NCBI RefSeq assembly: GCF_008923205.2
Contig: NZ_WBMS02000026.1
Location: 1 to 64,000 of the forward strand
From: Actinomadura physcomitrii
GTDB lineage: Bacteria; Actinomycetota; Actinomycetes; Streptosporangiales; Streptosporangiaceae
DNA: 64,000 bases
Direction of reading: 5' to 3'
The position numbers and the translations under genes are program-made. Shown one piece after another: positions 1 to 9,349 of this stretch. Under the pieces are notes generated by a model, which searched no databases, was not told where the DNA came from, and was given only the letters and a program-made list of their open reading frames with translations. How positions within the stretch are numbered: the stretch's first letter is position 1; every line of letters begins with the position of its first letter.

Positions 1-82
1 GCGCGCGCCGCGGACGGCCGCCGCCGCGGCCGCGGTCATCGGGTTCCACGGCGGGGCGGGCTACCGGCGTCCGGGGCGCACG
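1..82. other. Left window edge, no assignable gene
   Basis: This short edge precedes the stop of the first clear gene. A minus-strand ATG at 39-37 could begin a gene running off the left end, because its first codons are alanine-rich, but there is too little sequence to judge. Nothing else is visible. Confidence 0.3.
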
Positions 83-880
83 TTACGACGCCCCGTTCCC
101 GGCCAGGTCGAGCCGCTGGTAGAGGAAGTCGCCGGCGTTCTCGACGACCAGGCTGACGTCGATCATCTCGTTCAGCGAGTCGGGCCGCGCCCCGCCCGCG
201 CGCTCCACCCACGTCACCACGGCGTAGTGCCCGTAGACGCTGGCGTAGGCGGCGGTGAACCCGGGCCCGAACGACGCCACGCCCTTCGGCTGCAGCGGCG
301 TCAGCCACCCGGCGCCGGTCGCCCGGTCGAGGTCGCGCAGCACCTGCGCGGAGCCGTCCTGGCTCGCCAGGTTCACGACCATGAACTGGCCGACGTACTT
401 CTTGTCCGGGCTCACGTAGGCGCCGCGGACCACCTGCGTGCAGCCGTACTTGGCGAGATCGCCCTGCAGCCGCGCGCCCCAGGTCGCGCTCTTGCAGTCG
501 GACGTGAGGTCCGAGGCGGCGAGCGTCATCGTGTACTTGCCCTGCTTGAGGGTCTTGGCGTCCGCCGAGAACGCCTCGCCCTCGGTGATCGCCCGGCTGT
601 CGGCGGTGCGCTGGGCGATCTTGCTGAACCCGTCGCCGCTGAAGTCGGGCGTGTAGGCGGTCGGCAGCGCCTTCGCCGCAGGCTTGTCGCCGCCGCCTCC
701 GCCGCCGAGCACGACCACGGCGACGACCGCGATCACGACCACGGCGACCAGGGCGGCCGCTCCTCCGTACAGCAGCTTGGGGTTCGGAAGGTTCCGGCGG
801 GGCTTGTCCTCCGGCCAGAAGTCCTTCCCTGCGCCGTCGCGTCCGGCCGCGGGGGAACCAGTGTCACGGGCCTCGATCAC
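83..880 (-). CDS. Membrane-anchored protein of unknown function
   Basis: I do not recognise this family. From the GTG at 880 the product is about 265 residues. It has a short charged cytoplasmic N-terminus, one strongly hydrophobic Ala/Val segment at roughly residues 35-55, a glycine run, and then an extracytoplasmic domain of about 200 residues containing two cysteines about 17 residues apart that could form a disulfide. An in-frame ATG at 934 is an alternative start, but the residues it adds are Gly/Arg-rich and it has no Shine-Dalgarno sequence. The organisation (single anchor plus exported domain) resembles many actinobacterial secreted hypotheticals. The gene lies downstream of the VIT transporter gene and reads in the same direction, so co-transcription is possible. 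Confidence 0.7.
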   Translation of the reverse strand: MIEARDTGSPAAGRDGAGKDFWPEDKPRRNLPNPKLLYGGAAALVAVVVIAVVAVVVLGGGGGGDKPAAKALPTAYTPDFSGDGFSKIAQRTADSRAITEGEAFSADAKTLKQGKYTMTLAASDLTSDCKSATWGARLQGDLAKYGCTQVVRGAYVSPDKKYVGQFMVVNLASQDGSAQVLRDLDRATGAGWLTPLQPKGVASFGPGFTAAYASVYGHYAVVTWVERAGGARPDSLNEMIDVSLVVENAGDFLYQRLDLAGNGAS

Positions 881-984
881 GCCCCGGAGCTTAGCGGTCC
901 CGCCGCCCCCGCCGCGCCCAAAAGGGCGATTCATCCGTATTTGTTGCACCGTCGGCCGGCCGCCCGCGCGCCGCCTGCGCGCGC

Positions 985-1722
985 CTACAGCCCGTTGGTG
1001 CCGATCACCGCGCCGACGCCGTAGGTGATCGCGGCGGCCGCCGCGCCGAACAGCAGCTGGCGCGCCCCGCCGAACCACCACGCCCGCGTCGTCACCCGCG
1101 ACACCAGCGCCCCGGCGAAGAACAGCCCCAGCGCCGCCACCGCGGCCGCCGGCCACAGCGAGGACGCGCCCAGCAGGTACGGCAGCACCGGCAGCAGCGC
1201 CCCCACCGCGAACGACAGGAACGACGAGCCCGCCGCCAGCAGCGGCGACGGCAGGTCCCCCGGGGACACCCCGAGCTCCTCCTTGGAGTGCATCTCCAGC
1301 GCCCCCTCGGGGTTGCGCGACAGCTGCCGCGCCACCTCCGCCGCGGTCTCGCGGTCGACGCCGCGCGCCTCGAACACCTCGGCCAGCTCGTGCTGCTCGG
1401 CCACCGGGTTGCGGGCCAGCTCCAGCCGCTCGATCTCGATCTCCGCCAGCGCCAACTCCGACTGGGACGCGACGGAGATGTACTCCCCCGCCGCCATCGA
1501 GAACGCGCCCGCCGCCAGCCCGGCCAGGCCCGCCAGCAGCACGACCTTCGGGTCCTGCTTCCCGCCCGCGATCCCCGCGATGAGCGCGAAGTTGGAGACC
1601 AGGCCGTCCATCGCGCCGAAGACCGCGGGCCGCAGCCAGCCCCCGCTGACGTCGCGGTGCTGGTGGTGCAGCTCCGGCGGCCTGCCGGCCTTCTCTCCGG
1701 TCATCTCCCCCGTACCGGGCAT
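985..1722 (-). CDS. VIT1/CCC1 family transporter
   Basis: The 245-residue product belongs to the VIT1/CCC1 family of iron and manganese transporters, which export or sequester the metals across the membrane. Visible support is the N-terminal stretch HRDVSGGWLRPAVFGAMDG followed by a VSNFALIAGIAGG helix and a GEYISVASQSE segment, all typical of the family, then a Glu-rich cytoplasmic loop (about residues 90-140) that in relatives binds metal, and three C-terminal hydrophobic helices. The ATG at 1722 lies 9 bases after the lgt stop, so the gene is probably translated from the lgt transcript. An in-frame ATG at 1704 is an alternative start. Substrate is inferred from family only. Confidence 0.9.
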   Translation of the reverse strand: MPGTGEMTGEKAGRPPELHHQHRDVSGGWLRPAVFGAMDGLVSNFALIAGIAGGKQDPKVVLLAGLAGLAAGAFSMAAGEYISVASQSELALAEIEIERLELARNPVAEQHELAEVFEARGVDRETAAEVARQLSRNPEGALEMHSKEELGVSPGDLPSPLLAAGSSFLSFAVGALLPVLPYLLGASSLWPAAAVAALGLFFAGALVSRVTTRAWWFGGARQLLFGAAAAAITYGVGAVIGTNGL

Positions 1723-1731
1723 CCCGTCCGC

Positions 1732-3159
1732 CTACTTCCCGTCCTTGACGGGCTCTCCCTTCCCTACCCGCTCGGGAGCGTCGGCGGCACCGTCCGCACC
1801 ATTCTCGCTGCTCACGGCCGCGGCCGGCGCGCCGGGGCCCGTTTCGGACTCCGGCTCGGGCGCGGGCTCCTCCGCCGTCTCCTCCGGATGCTCAGCGGGC
1901 TCCTCGGCCGCCTCGGGGGCCGCTTCCGGTTCGGACGTCCCGTCGGGCTCCGCGGGGGCGTCCTCGGCGGGCTGCGCGTCCTCCGCGGCCTCCGCGGGCT
2001 CGTCCGCGTCCGGGACCTCCGGCTCCTCGGTCCCGGCCGCGGTCTTCGCGTCCTTCTCGGACGGGGCCGCCTCCGGCGCCGGCTCCTCGGCCTGCTCCGG
2101 CGCGGGCTCATCGGCCGTTTCCGGCGCCTCGGCCTCGTCCGCCGCCTCGCCGGGTTCCTCGGCCTCGGGGTCGGCGTCCTTCGCGGTGTCCTTCGCAGGC
2201 TCGTCGTCCGCGGGCTCGTCGTCCGCGGGTGCGTCCTTCGCCGGCACGTCGTCGGCGGGTGCGTCCGACGCGGTGGCCGCGGTGCCGCCGGACGGGGCGG
2301 CGGCACCCGGCGCGTGCCCGACGATCGCCTCGGGGCCGGTCTTGGTGCGCGCGAAGTACAGGTACGCGACGGCGCAGAGGAAGACCACGATCGAGGTGTA
2401 GTCGTTCAGCCGCAGGCCGAGGAAGTGGTGCGCGTCGTCGATGCGCAGCGCCTCGATCCAGCCGCGTCCCACCGTGTAGGCGGCGACGTACAGCGCGAAC
2501 GCGCGGCCGTGGGTGAGCCTGTAGCGGCGGTCGGCCCAGACGATCAGGATCGCGACGCCGATGCACCACAGCGACTCGTACAGGAACGTCGGATGGTAGG
2601 TGCCGATGTTCTCGTACTTCGGGTCCAGGGCCGGGCCGTCGCCGAGCGTCGGGCGGTGGCTCGGGTCGATCTTCAGCGCCCAGAAGGTGTGCAGCGGCCT
2701 GCCGTACAGCTCCTGGTTCCAGTAGTTGCCCCAGCGGCCGACGGCCTGGGCCAGGACGACCCCGGGCGCGCACGCGTCGGCGAGCGCGAGGATCGAGATG
2801 CCGCGCCGCCGGCAGCCGATGTACGCGCCGACCGCGCCGAGCGCGATGGCGCCCCAGATGCCGAGGCCGCCCTTCCAGATCTCCAGCGCCCGCACCGGGT
2901 CGCCGTCGCTGCCGAAGTACCGCTGCGCGTCGGTGATCACGTGGTACAGGCGCCCGCCGACCAGGCCGAAGGGCACCGCCCACACGGCCACGTCGATGAT
3001 CGTGCCGGGGGCGCCGCCCTTGGCCGCCCAGCGTCGCTCGCCGACCCAGACCGCGACGACGATGCCGAGAATGATCATGATCGCGTAGGCGCGCAGCGGG
3101 ACGGGTCCGAGGTGCCAGACGCCCTGGGACGGGCTCGGGATGAAGGCGACCGGGTGCAT
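1732..3159 (-). CDS. lgt: Prolipoprotein diacylglyceryl transferase
   Basis: Lgt transfers diacylglycerol from phosphatidylglycerol to the lipobox cysteine of prolipoproteins in the cytoplasmic membrane, the first step of lipoprotein maturation. The protein has the N-terminal helix region, the GGRLYHV motif (about residues 68-74) and the Lgt signature GRWGNYWNQELYG (141-153), with at least seven hydrophobic segments up to about residue 275. After that comes a roughly 190-residue Ala/Glu/Pro/Asp-rich tail, a common actinobacterial extension of unknown role. I chose the ATG at 3159 because the product then starts close to where homologues start. An in-frame start at 3189 adds ten residues. lspA, the next enzyme of the pathway, lies near 45 kb. 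Confidence 0.95.
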   Translation of the reverse strand: MHPVAFIPSPSQGVWHLGPVPLRAYAIMIILGIVVAVWVGERRWAAKGGAPGTIIDVAVWAVPFGLVGGRLYHVITDAQRYFGSDGDPVRALEIWKGGLGIWGAIALGAVGAYIGCRRRGISILALADACAPGVVLAQAVGRWGNYWNQELYGRPLHTFWALKIDPSHRPTLGDGPALDPKYENIGTYHPTFLYESLWCIGVAILIVWADRRYRLTHGRAFALYVAAYTVGRGWIEALRIDDAHHFLGLRLNDYTSIVVFLCAVAYLYFARTKTGPEAIVGHAPGAAAPSGGTAATASDAPADDVPAKDAPADDEPADDEPAKDTAKDADPEAEEPGEAADEAEAPETADEPAPEQAEEPAPEAAPSEKDAKTAAGTEEPEVPDADEPAEAAEDAQPAEDAPAEPDGTSEPEAAPEAAEEPAEHPEETAEEPAPEPESETGPGAPAAAVSSENGADGAADAPERVGKGEPVKDGK

Positions 3160-3264
3160 GACCGTTGACGTTACCGCCTCCGGCGGCATGGGACGGAAAC
3201 GTCGGCGGCACCGACGGCCGATCGCCGCGCTACGGACACCGGTTCGAGACCGTGCGGACGCCGC

Positions 3265-4065
3265 TCAGCCCCGCTCGGGGGCACGCCCCGCGGACCGCGG
3301 GACGGCGGACCCCGCCTTGGCGACCGCCTTCTGCAGGGCGCTCGGGGAGCCGAGGGCGTCGTTGCCGAGCTGCCGTCCGTTCAGCGCGAGGAACGGGGTC
3401 GCGGTGACGCCCGCCTTGCCGGCGTAGGCGGTGGCCTGGTCGACCTGGCGCATCTGCTGCGCGCCGTTCACGCACGCCGCGAAGGTGGGGGCGGAGACAC
3501 CGAGCTGCCCGGCCCACTTGACCAGGTCGGCGTTGGCGAAGCCCTCGTCTCCTTCGGGCGGCTGCTCGGCGTACAGCTTGTCGTGGTACTTCACCCAGTG
3601 GTCGGCGGGCATGCAGGCGGCGGCGTTGGCGGCGCGCCGCGAGTTCGACATCAGCGGGTCCTGCTGGAACAGCTGGAACGGCCGGTAGACGACCTTCACC
3701 CGGCCTTCGGCGGCGAGTTTCTTGATCGTGCCGCCGACGCGGGCCTCCATCGCCTTGCACGCCGGGCACTGGAAGTCCTCGAAGACGTCCAGGACGGGCG
3801 CGGTGACGCCGGAGTTCGCCATGGCGACCGAGCCGTCCCGCTGGCGGGCGGCCGGCGCGATCGGGCCGGTGTACTTCTCGGCGGACGGCCCGCCGCCGCC
3901 GTTGTTCCCGACCGCGACGACGACGATGACGACCACGACGGCCGCGGCGGCCACCGCGCCGAGGACGACGACGAGCAGCCGCCTGCGCCGCTGCGCCGCC
4001 GCCGCCCGCCGCCGGTCCTCCGCGAGCCGGTCCCGCGCGGAACGCTCCCTGTCGGCCTTGCTCAT
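3265..4065 (-). CDS. Membrane-anchored DsbA-like thiol oxidoreductase (copy 1)
   Basis: This is a thioredoxin-fold protein of the DsbA/Thioredoxin_4 group, expected to form or shuffle disulfides in exported proteins. It has a basic N-terminal tail (residues 1-29), one transmembrane helix (about 30-53), and an extracytoplasmic thioredoxin domain with the redox motif C100-P-A-C103 and a cis-proline loop (TATPF) near the C-terminus. The ATG at 4065 is preceded by a G-rich Shine-Dalgarno sequence and aligns with the start of the neighbouring paralogue (both begin MSKA). The two proteins share layout and many residues, which points to tandem duplication. VKOR upstream is the likely electron acceptor. 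Confidence 0.9.
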   Translation of the reverse strand: MSKADRERSARDRLAEDRRRAAAAQRRRRLLVVVLGAVAAAAVVVVIVVVAVGNNGGGGPSAEKYTGPIAPAARQRDGSVAMANSGVTAPVLDVFEDFQCPACKAMEARVGGTIKKLAAEGRVKVVYRPFQLFQQDPLMSNSRRAANAAACMPADHWVKYHDKLYAEQPPEGDEGFANADLVKWAGQLGVSAPTFAACVNGAQQMRQVDQATAYAGKAGVTATPFLALNGRQLGNDALGSPSALQKAVAKAGSAVPRSAGRAPERG

Positions 4066-4191
4066 CGGTCCCCCCACGGACGTGACGATGTGTTACCGAG
4101 CACATCTGCAGCGTAGTGGGCGGGGGCGTCCCGCGCGGTGAGGCCGCACGGAGGGTTCAGCGGTTCGGGCGGGCGGGGCTCGCTTCCGGGC

Positions 4192-4971
4192 TCACTTCTG
4201 GGCCGCGCCGGCGGCCGCGTCGACCGCGGCCTTCAGGCCGTCGGGGGTGAAGACCATGCTGCTGTCGAGCTTGCGCCCGTCGAGGAAGACCGTCGGCGTG
4301 CTGTCGACCCCGCGGGTCTGCAGCGCGTAGTTGGTCATCGCGTCGACCTGGGACTTCTTCTGCTCGTCCGTGACGCACTTGTCGAAGTTCGGGTCGGAGA
4401 TCCCGATGTCCTTGCCCCACTTGACGAGGTCCTTCGGGGAGAAGCCCTTCTCGCCCTCGGCCGGCTGGAAGCGGAACAGCGCGTCGTGGTAGGAGATCCA
4501 CTTGTCGGCGGGCACGCACAGCGCGGCCTCGGCGGAGCGCAGCGAGTTCGTCTTGACCGGGTCGGGGCTGTTGCCGAACAGGTGGAACGGCCGGTAGACG
4601 ACCTTCACCTTGCCCTGCGCGGCGAGCTGCTCGACGGTCGAGCCGGTGTTCTTCTCGAACTGCTTGCAGTTCGGGCACTGGAAGTCCTCGAAGAGCTCCA
4701 GTTCCGGCTTGGTGACGCCGGCCTTGGCCATCACGATCGAGCCGTCGGCCTGGCGGCTGAGGGGGGCCAGCGCGCCCTGGTGGACCTCGGCGCGGCCGCT
4801 CTTGTTCTTGTGGTCGATGACGAGGACGGTCGCCACCACGATCACCGCTACCGCGACCACCGACCCGAGGACGATGGACAGCAGCCGCCGCTGCTTGGCC
4901 CGCGCCGCCTGCCGCCGCCGTTCGGCGGCGAGGCGCTCTCTCGCGGACCGCTCCCGTGCGGCCTTGCTCAT
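4192..4971 (-). CDS. Membrane-anchored DsbA-like thiol oxidoreductase (copy 2)
   Basis: This paralogue of the adjacent gene has 259 residues. It has a basic tail, a transmembrane helix at about 29-53, and a thioredoxin-fold domain with the motif C99-P-N-C102 and a cis-Pro (DSTPT) loop. The ATG at 4971 has a good Shine-Dalgarno sequence (GGAGTT). It lies 56 bases after the VKOR stop, consistent with one operon. The dipeptide between the active-site cysteines differs from copy 1 (PN versus PA), which in this fold tunes redox potential, so the copies may differ in substrate or in oxidising versus isomerising role. That last point is inference. Confidence 0.9.
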   Translation of the reverse strand: MSKAARERSARERLAAERRRQAARAKQRRLLSIVLGSVVAVAVIVVATVLVIDHKNKSGRAEVHQGALAPLSRQADGSIVMAKAGVTKPELELFEDFQCPNCKQFEKNTGSTVEQLAAQGKVKVVYRPFHLFGNSPDPVKTNSLRSAEAALCVPADKWISYHDALFRFQPAEGEKGFSPKDLVKWGKDIGISDPNFDKCVTDEQKKSQVDAMTNYALQTRGVDSTPTVFLDGRKLDSSMVFTPDGLKAAVDAAAGAAQK

Positions 4972-5027
4972 TGGAACTCCTATGGATGGGGGCCGCGCGT
5001 GCTGGGTGCGGCGCGGGTCCGGCGGGA

Positions 5028-5516
5028 CTAGTCGGCCTGACCGATCCGCCGGAACTCGTCGAACAGAACGAGGATGAAAAGCAGGATAGTGATGGCGTGG
5101 ACCCCGCTGCACCACAGGCAGATCTTGTGCAGCACCGCCAGTTCGACCGTCACCAGGTAGACGACGAACAGGACCCCGACCGACACCGCCGCGAGCCGCG
5201 CCCAGCGCAGCGGCGGCCATGGCGAGCGCTGCGCCCACGGGGTGAGGAGGGCGCCGAACCCGGCGAAGAACGCGAGCCCGAACAGCGGCATGGGGATGCC
5301 GAGGAGCTCGGAGTACTCGCTGGTGGTGACCGCGTGGCAGTCCACCGTGGCGGTGGCCGAGCACACCAGGGCGCCCTGGTCGTAGTGCGTGATCGTCAGG
5401 TAGACGGAGATGCCGAGCCCGGCCAGGACGAGCAGCCAGGCGACGGCCTGGTACCACACGGGCGGGCCGGGCGCCGCCGCCGTCGCGCGTTCCCGCGCCG
5501 TCATCTCTTGCGTCAT
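5028..5516 (-). CDS. Vitamin K epoxide reductase family protein (DsbB-like)
   Basis: Bacterial VKOR homologues re-oxidise DsbA-like proteins and pass electrons to menaquinone in the membrane. The 162-residue product has four to five hydrophobic helices, the paired loop cysteines C52 and C60, and the membrane-embedded redox motif C133-L-W-C136. These are the four cysteines expected of the family. The start at 5516 has the Shine-Dalgarno sequence AAGGA at good spacing, while upstream in-frame starts do not. It is the first gene of a VKOR-DsbA-DsbA run, the standard actinobacterial disulfide-forming pair with a duplicated DsbA partner. Confidence 0.93.
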   Translation of the reverse strand: MTQEMTARERATAAAPGPPVWYQAVAWLLVLAGLGISVYLTITHYDQGALVCSATATVDCHAVTTSEYSELLGIPMPLFGLAFFAGFGALLTPWAQRSPWPPLRWARLAAVSVGVLFVVYLVTVELAVLHKICLWCSGVHAITILLFILVLFDEFRRIGQAD

Positions 5517-5623
5517 CGTGGATCCTTCCGGGACGGCCTCCGCCGGCGAAAACACCTTACGGGAGCGTGAGGCCGTCTCAAGCATGAACCGGACGGGGGC
5601 GACGGCGAGTTCCCGGAACGCGG

Positions 5624-5669
5624 AAAAACGTCCGCGGAGGACGGGACGGCCCCGTTCTCCGCGGACGTT
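5624..5669 (-). terminator. Rho-independent terminator after trpA
   Basis: A perfect 13-bp inverted repeat (AACGTCCGCGGAG, arms 5627-5639 and 5657-5669) encloses a second 5-bp stem. On the minus strand it is followed by a run of five T. It separates the trp genes from the VKOR operon. Confidence 0.9.
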
Positions 5670-5724
5670 CCACTGATCGTTCGGGGTCGGACCGGTGCGG
5701 GCGCCGGCCCCGGGAGCGCCGGGG

Positions 5725-6537
5725 TCAGCGGCCCTTGCGGACGCCCTCGGCCAGTTCCGCGGTGAGGGCGCGGACGCCGGCGAGGCCGGCGGCGAGGTCC
5801 CGGGCGTCCAGCAGCCGCCGGACGAACGCCGACCCGACGATCACCCCGTCGGCGAAGCCGGCGACCTCGGCGGCCTGGGCGCCGTTGCTCACCCCGAGGC
5901 CGAGCCCGATCGGCAGGTCCCGGCCGGACCGTCCGATGATCTCGCGGGTGCGCTCGACGAGCCGGGGCGCGCCGGTGTCGACGGCGGTGCGGGCGCCGGT
6001 GACGCCCATCAGCGACGCCGCGTAGACGAAGCCGCGGGACGCTCCGGTGACGGTCGCGACGCGCTCGTCGGTGGAGCTGAGCGCGACGAGGAACACCCGG
6101 TCGAGGCCGTGCTCGTCGGCGGCCTCGAGCCACTCGCCGCCCTCCTCGGGGGTGAGGTCGGGGGTGATCAGCCCGGCGCCGCCGGCGCCCGCGAGGTCGC
6201 GGGCGAACGCGCGGACGCCGTGCCGGTCGACGGGGTTCCAGTACGTCATCACCAGCGTCGGGACGCCGGTGGCGGCGACGGCCTCGACGGTGCGGAACAC
6301 GTCGGCGACGCGGACGCCGCCGACGAGGGCCCGGTGCACGGCGTCCTGGATGACGGGGCCGTCCATCATCGGGTCGGTGTAGGGCAGGCCGATCTCGATG
6401 ACGTCGCAGCCGGCGTCGACCATGGTCTTCGCGGCCTCGACGGCGCCGTCGACGGTCGGGAACCCGGCGGGCAGGTAGCCGACGAGCGCGGCGCGGTTCT
6501 CGGCCCTGGCCTTGTCGTAGGCGTCCTTGGCGGTCAC
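5725..6537 (-). CDS. trpA: Tryptophan synthase alpha subunit
   Basis: TrpA cleaves indole-3-glycerol phosphate to indole and glyceraldehyde 3-phosphate inside the alpha2-beta2 complex and channels indole to TrpB. The TIM-barrel residues are present: E48 in the [16 protein letters not shown] segment and D59, matching catalytic Glu49 and Asp60 of the E. coli enzyme, and a phosphate-binding [10 protein letters not shown] motif follows. The GTG start overlaps the trpB stop (GTGA), so translation is coupled, as expected for a 1:1 complex. The length (270 residues) is normal. It is the last gene before the terminator. Confidence 0.97.
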   Translation of the reverse strand: MTAKDAYDKARAENRAALVGYLPAGFPTVDGAVEAAKTMVDAGCDVIEIGLPYTDPMMDGPVIQDAVHRALVGGVRVADVFRTVEAVAATGVPTLVMTYWNPVDRHGVRAFARDLAGAGGAGLITPDLTPEEGGEWLEAADEHGLDRVFLVALSSTDERVATVTGASRGFVYAASLMGVTGARTAVDTGAPRLVERTREIIGRSGRDLPIGLGLGVSNGAQAAEVAGFADGVIVGSAFVRRLLDARDLAAGLAGVRALTAELAEGVRKGR

Positions 6538-7766
6538 TGCGGGTCCCCCTCGGGCATCAGGCCGAAGAAGGACGCGGCCGTGTGCATGTCCTTGTCGCCG
6601 CGGCCGGACAGGCACACCGCGATCGTGGCGTCCGGGCCGAGTTCCCGGCCGACCTTGAGCGCGCCGGCCAGGGCGTGCGCGGACTCGATCGCCGGGATGA
6701 TCCCCTCGGTGCGGCACAGCAGCGAGAACGCCTCCATCGCCTCGGCGTCGGTGATCTCGCGGTACTCGGCGCGGCCGGAGTCGCGCAGCCAGGAGTGCTC
6801 GGGGCCGACGCCGGGGTAGTCCAGGCCCGCGGAGATCGAGTGGGTCTCCAGGGTCTGGCCGTCGTCGTCCTGCAGCAGGTAGGTGCGCATGCCGTGGATG
6901 ACGCCGAGGGAGCCGCCGACGAGGGTCGCGGCGTGCCTGCCGGACGTGACGCCGTCACCGCCCGCCTCGAACCCGTACAGCCGGACGGACTCGTCGGGGA
7001 CGAAGGCGTGGAACATGCCGATGGCGTTGGAGCCGCCGCCGACGCAGGCGACGACCGCGTCCGGCAGGGCGCCGGTGAGCTCGAGGCACTGCCGCCGCGC
7101 CTCCACGCCGATGATCCGCTGGAAGTCGCGGACCATCATCGGGAACGGGTGCGGGCCCATCACCGAGCCGATGCAGTAGTGGGTGCTCCCGACGCTGGCG
7201 ACCCAGTCGCGGAAAGCCTCGTTGCAGGCGTCCTTGAGGGTGCGGCTGCCGGTCCGCACCGGGACGACCTCGGCGCCGAGCATCCGCATCCGGGCGACGT
7301 TGAGGGCCTGCCGCTCGGTGTCGACCTCGCCCATGTAGACGGTGCAGTCGAGGCCGAGCAGCGCCGCGGCGGTGGCGGTGGCGACGCCGTGCTGCCCGGC
7401 GCCGGTCTCGGCGATCACCCGGGTCTTGCCCATCCGGCGGGTGAGCAGCGCCTGCCCGAGCACGTTGTTGATCTTGTGGGAGCCGGTGTGGTTGAGGTCC
7501 TCGCGCTTCAGCAGCACCCGGGCGCCGCCCGCGTGCGCGGCGAACCGCTTCGCCTCGGTCAGCAGGCTCGGCCGGCCCGCGTAGTTGGCGAGCAGGTCGC
7601 CGAGCTCTTCGGTGAAGGCGGGGTCGCTCTTGGCGGTCTCGAACTCGCGGGTGAGCTCGTCCAGCGCCGCCATCAGCGCCTCGGGGGCGAACCGGCCGCC
7701 GAAGCGGCCGAAGTGGCCGGTGGCGTCGGGGACGGCGGCAGCGCGCGCCGCACTGTCGATGGTCAT
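6534..7766 (-). CDS. trpB: Tryptophan synthase beta subunit
   Basis: TrpB is the PLP enzyme that condenses indole with serine to give tryptophan. The 410-residue product is full length. K98 in HTGSHKIN is the PLP lysine, GGGSNA is the phosphate-binding loop, and the E-T-G-A-G-Q-H segment carries the catalytic glutamate. It starts with ATG at 7766 and overlaps trpA at its end. The 138 bases between it and trpC contain a possible 17-codon reading frame, described separately. Confidence 0.97.
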   Translation of the reverse strand: MTIDSAARAAAVPDATGHFGRFGGRFAPEALMAALDELTREFETAKSDPAFTEELGDLLANYAGRPSLLTEAKRFAAHAGGARVLLKREDLNHTGSHKINNVLGQALLTRRMGKTRVIAETGAGQHGVATATAAALLGLDCTVYMGEVDTERQALNVARMRMLGAEVVPVRTGSRTLKDACNEAFRDWVASVGSTHYCIGSVMGPHPFPMMVRDFQRIIGVEARRQCLELTGALPDAVVACVGGGSNAIGMFHAFVPDESVRLYGFEAGGDGVTSGRHAATLVGGSLGVIHGMRTYLLQDDDGQTLETHSISAGLDYPGVGPEHSWLRDSGRAEYREITDAEAMEAFSLLCRTEGIIPAIESAHALAGALKVGRELGPDATIAVCLSGRGDKDMHTAASFFGLMPEGDPQ

Positions 7767-7809
7767 GGGAAAACGCGTCCTGTCATGCGTAAGGGGCCTG
7801 CGTCGGACA

Positions 7810-7863
7810 TCAGTCGGATGCGCTGAGGCCCCGCCATCGCTCGTGGAGCGGCTCTGCGGGCAT
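7810..7863 (-). CDS. Possible 17-residue ORF between trpC and trpB
   Basis: An ATG at 7863 opens a 17-codon frame ending in TGA at 7810-7812, with one Trp codon and two Ser codons at its end. A GGTAGG stretch upstream could serve as a weak ribosome binding site. Small reading frames between trpC and trpB have been described in Streptomyces (trpX/trpM), but this one is shorter than I recall and I cannot claim homology. It could be a translated leader for trpBA or chance. Confidence 0.3.
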   Translation of the reverse strand: MPAEPLHERWRGLSASD

Positions 7864-7904
7864 GACCGTAGCCTACCGAGTCCCGGCCGGCGCCGGTCGG
7901 CCGG

Positions 7905-8711
7905 TCAGCCGCTCTGCCGCAGCGCCGGGTGCGCGCCGGCGGCGACGAGGTCGGCGACGGCGGTCCGCGGGTCGCGGCCGATCACCAGGCTCTCCCCCAC
8001 CAGCACCGCGTCCGCGCCGCTGGAGGCGTAGGCGAGCAGGTCGTGCGGGCCCCGCACGCCGGACTCGGCGATCCGCACGACGTGCTTGGGGATCGCGGGC
8101 GCGACGCGGGCGAAGACGTCCCGGTCGACCCGCAGGGTGCGCAGGTCGCGCGCGTTCACCCCGATGACCTTGGCGCCCGCGTCCACCGCGCGGGCGGCCT
8201 CCTCCTCGGTGTGCACCTCGACGAGCGGGAGCAGGCCGATCGACTCGGCCCGCTCGACCAGGGACACCAGCGCGTCCTGCTCCAGCGCGGCGACGATCAG
8301 CAGCGCCATGTCGGCGCCGTGCGCGCGCGCCTCCCACAGCTGGTAGGAGGTGACGATGAAGTCCTTGCGCAGGACGGAGACGTCGACGTTGGCGCGGACG
8401 TCCGCGAGGTCCTGCAGGCTGCCGCCGAAGCGGCGCCGCTCGGTCAGCACGCTGATCACCTTGGCGCCGCCGGACTCGTAGTCGCGGGCGAGGGCGGCGG
8501 GGTCGGCGATCGCGGCGAGCGCGCCCTTGGACGGGCTGCTGCGCTTGACCTCGGCGATGACCGAGACGCCGGGCCCGCGCAGCGCGGCGAGCGCGTCGCG
8601 GGGGGCCGGGGCGGCGGCGGCCTGGTCCTTCAGCGCGCCGAGCGGCACCTCCCGCTGCCGTTCGGCGAGATCGGCGCGGACGCCGTCGATGATCTCGTCC
8701 AAGACGCTCAA
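7905..8711 (-). CDS. trpC: Indole-3-glycerol phosphate synthase
   Basis: TrpC closes the ring of carboxyphenylamino-deoxyribulose phosphate to give indole-3-glycerol phosphate, the substrate of TrpA. The barrel motifs [12 protein letters not shown] (residues 52-63, with E54 and K56), VLRKDF, VNARDL and IAESGV are all present. The start is TTG at 8711, supported by an AGGGGG Shine-Dalgarno sequence about nine bases upstream and by the typical N-terminus MSVLDEII. The length of 268 is normal. It is a stand-alone enzyme, not fused to TrpF. The TrpF step is probably done by PriA at 27.4-28.2 kb. Confidence 0.97.
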   Translation of the reverse strand: MSVLDEIIDGVRADLAERQREVPLGALKDQAAAAPAPRDALAALRGPGVSVIAEVKRSSPSKGALAAIADPAALARDYESGGAKVISVLTERRRFGGSLQDLADVRANVDVSVLRKDFIVTSYQLWEARAHGADMALLIVAALEQDALVSLVERAESIGLLPLVEVHTEEEAARAVDAGAKVIGVNARDLRTLRVDRDVFARVAPAIPKHVVRIAESGVRGPHDLLAYASSGADAVLVGESLVIGRDPRTAVADLVAAGAHPALRQSG

Positions 8712-8844
8712 GTGGTAGGCCCCCTATTTCAGGTCGATCCGTGCACCGATCGTAGCCGCCCCCGCCGACGGTCCTCGCACCCGGGAGGGGTCCGGGACGT
8801 CCGCGGGACGCGGCGGTCCGGCGGCCGGCGGCACCGTCCGCGGG

Positions 8845-9300
8845 TCAGGGCGCCAGGGCGTGCGCGAACGGCAGGTTCCGCACGACCCAGTAGACGGCGA
8901 CGACGCCGACGAAGACGTACACCGCGGCGGGCCGCAGCAGCGCCGACCACATCGGCCGCCCCTGGAGGCTCAGCACCGTCCAGCGGACGTACAGGTAGCC
9001 GAAGACGGGCAGCAGCAGGAACAGCAGCGGGTTGAACCCGAACGCGCCGCCGACGTGCCCGTGCGCGAGCGCGTTGACCAGCCGCATCGCGCCGCAGCCG
9101 GGGCAGTAGTAGCCGGTCATGGCGAGGAAGGGGCAGGTCGGGTAGTGGCCGGGCTGGTTCGGGTCGACGACCGCGACCAGGCCCGTCGCCGCGGCGGCCG
9201 CGGCCAGGACGATCCCGTGCGGCAGCAGCGCCCGCACCGGGCTCTTGCGCTCGCCCCCACCCGCCGGATGGGGATGCGCGTGGACGGCGGGACGGCTCAC
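8845..9300 (-). CDS. DUF2752 family small membrane protein
   Basis: The 151-residue protein has the DUF2752 hallmark, a CPFLAMTGYYCPGCGAMR segment with Cys spaced as C-x10-C-x2-C, flanked by about three hydrophobic helices. Function is unknown in this family. It starts with GTG at 9300 after a GGTGGGGG ribosome binding site and sits between the response regulator and trpC, all reading the same way. Confidence 0.85.
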   Translation of the reverse strand: MSRPAVHAHPHPAGGGERKSPVRALLPHGIVLAAAAAATGLVAVVDPNQPGHYPTCPFLAMTGYYCPGCGAMRLVNALAHGHVGGAFGFNPLLFLLLPVFGYLYVRWTVLSLQGRPMWSALLRPAAVYVFVGVVAVYWVVRNLPFAHALAP

Positions 9301-9349
9301 GCCCCCACCATAAGGCGGCCCCGCCGCAAGTCCGCCACCCGCGAGTCCG

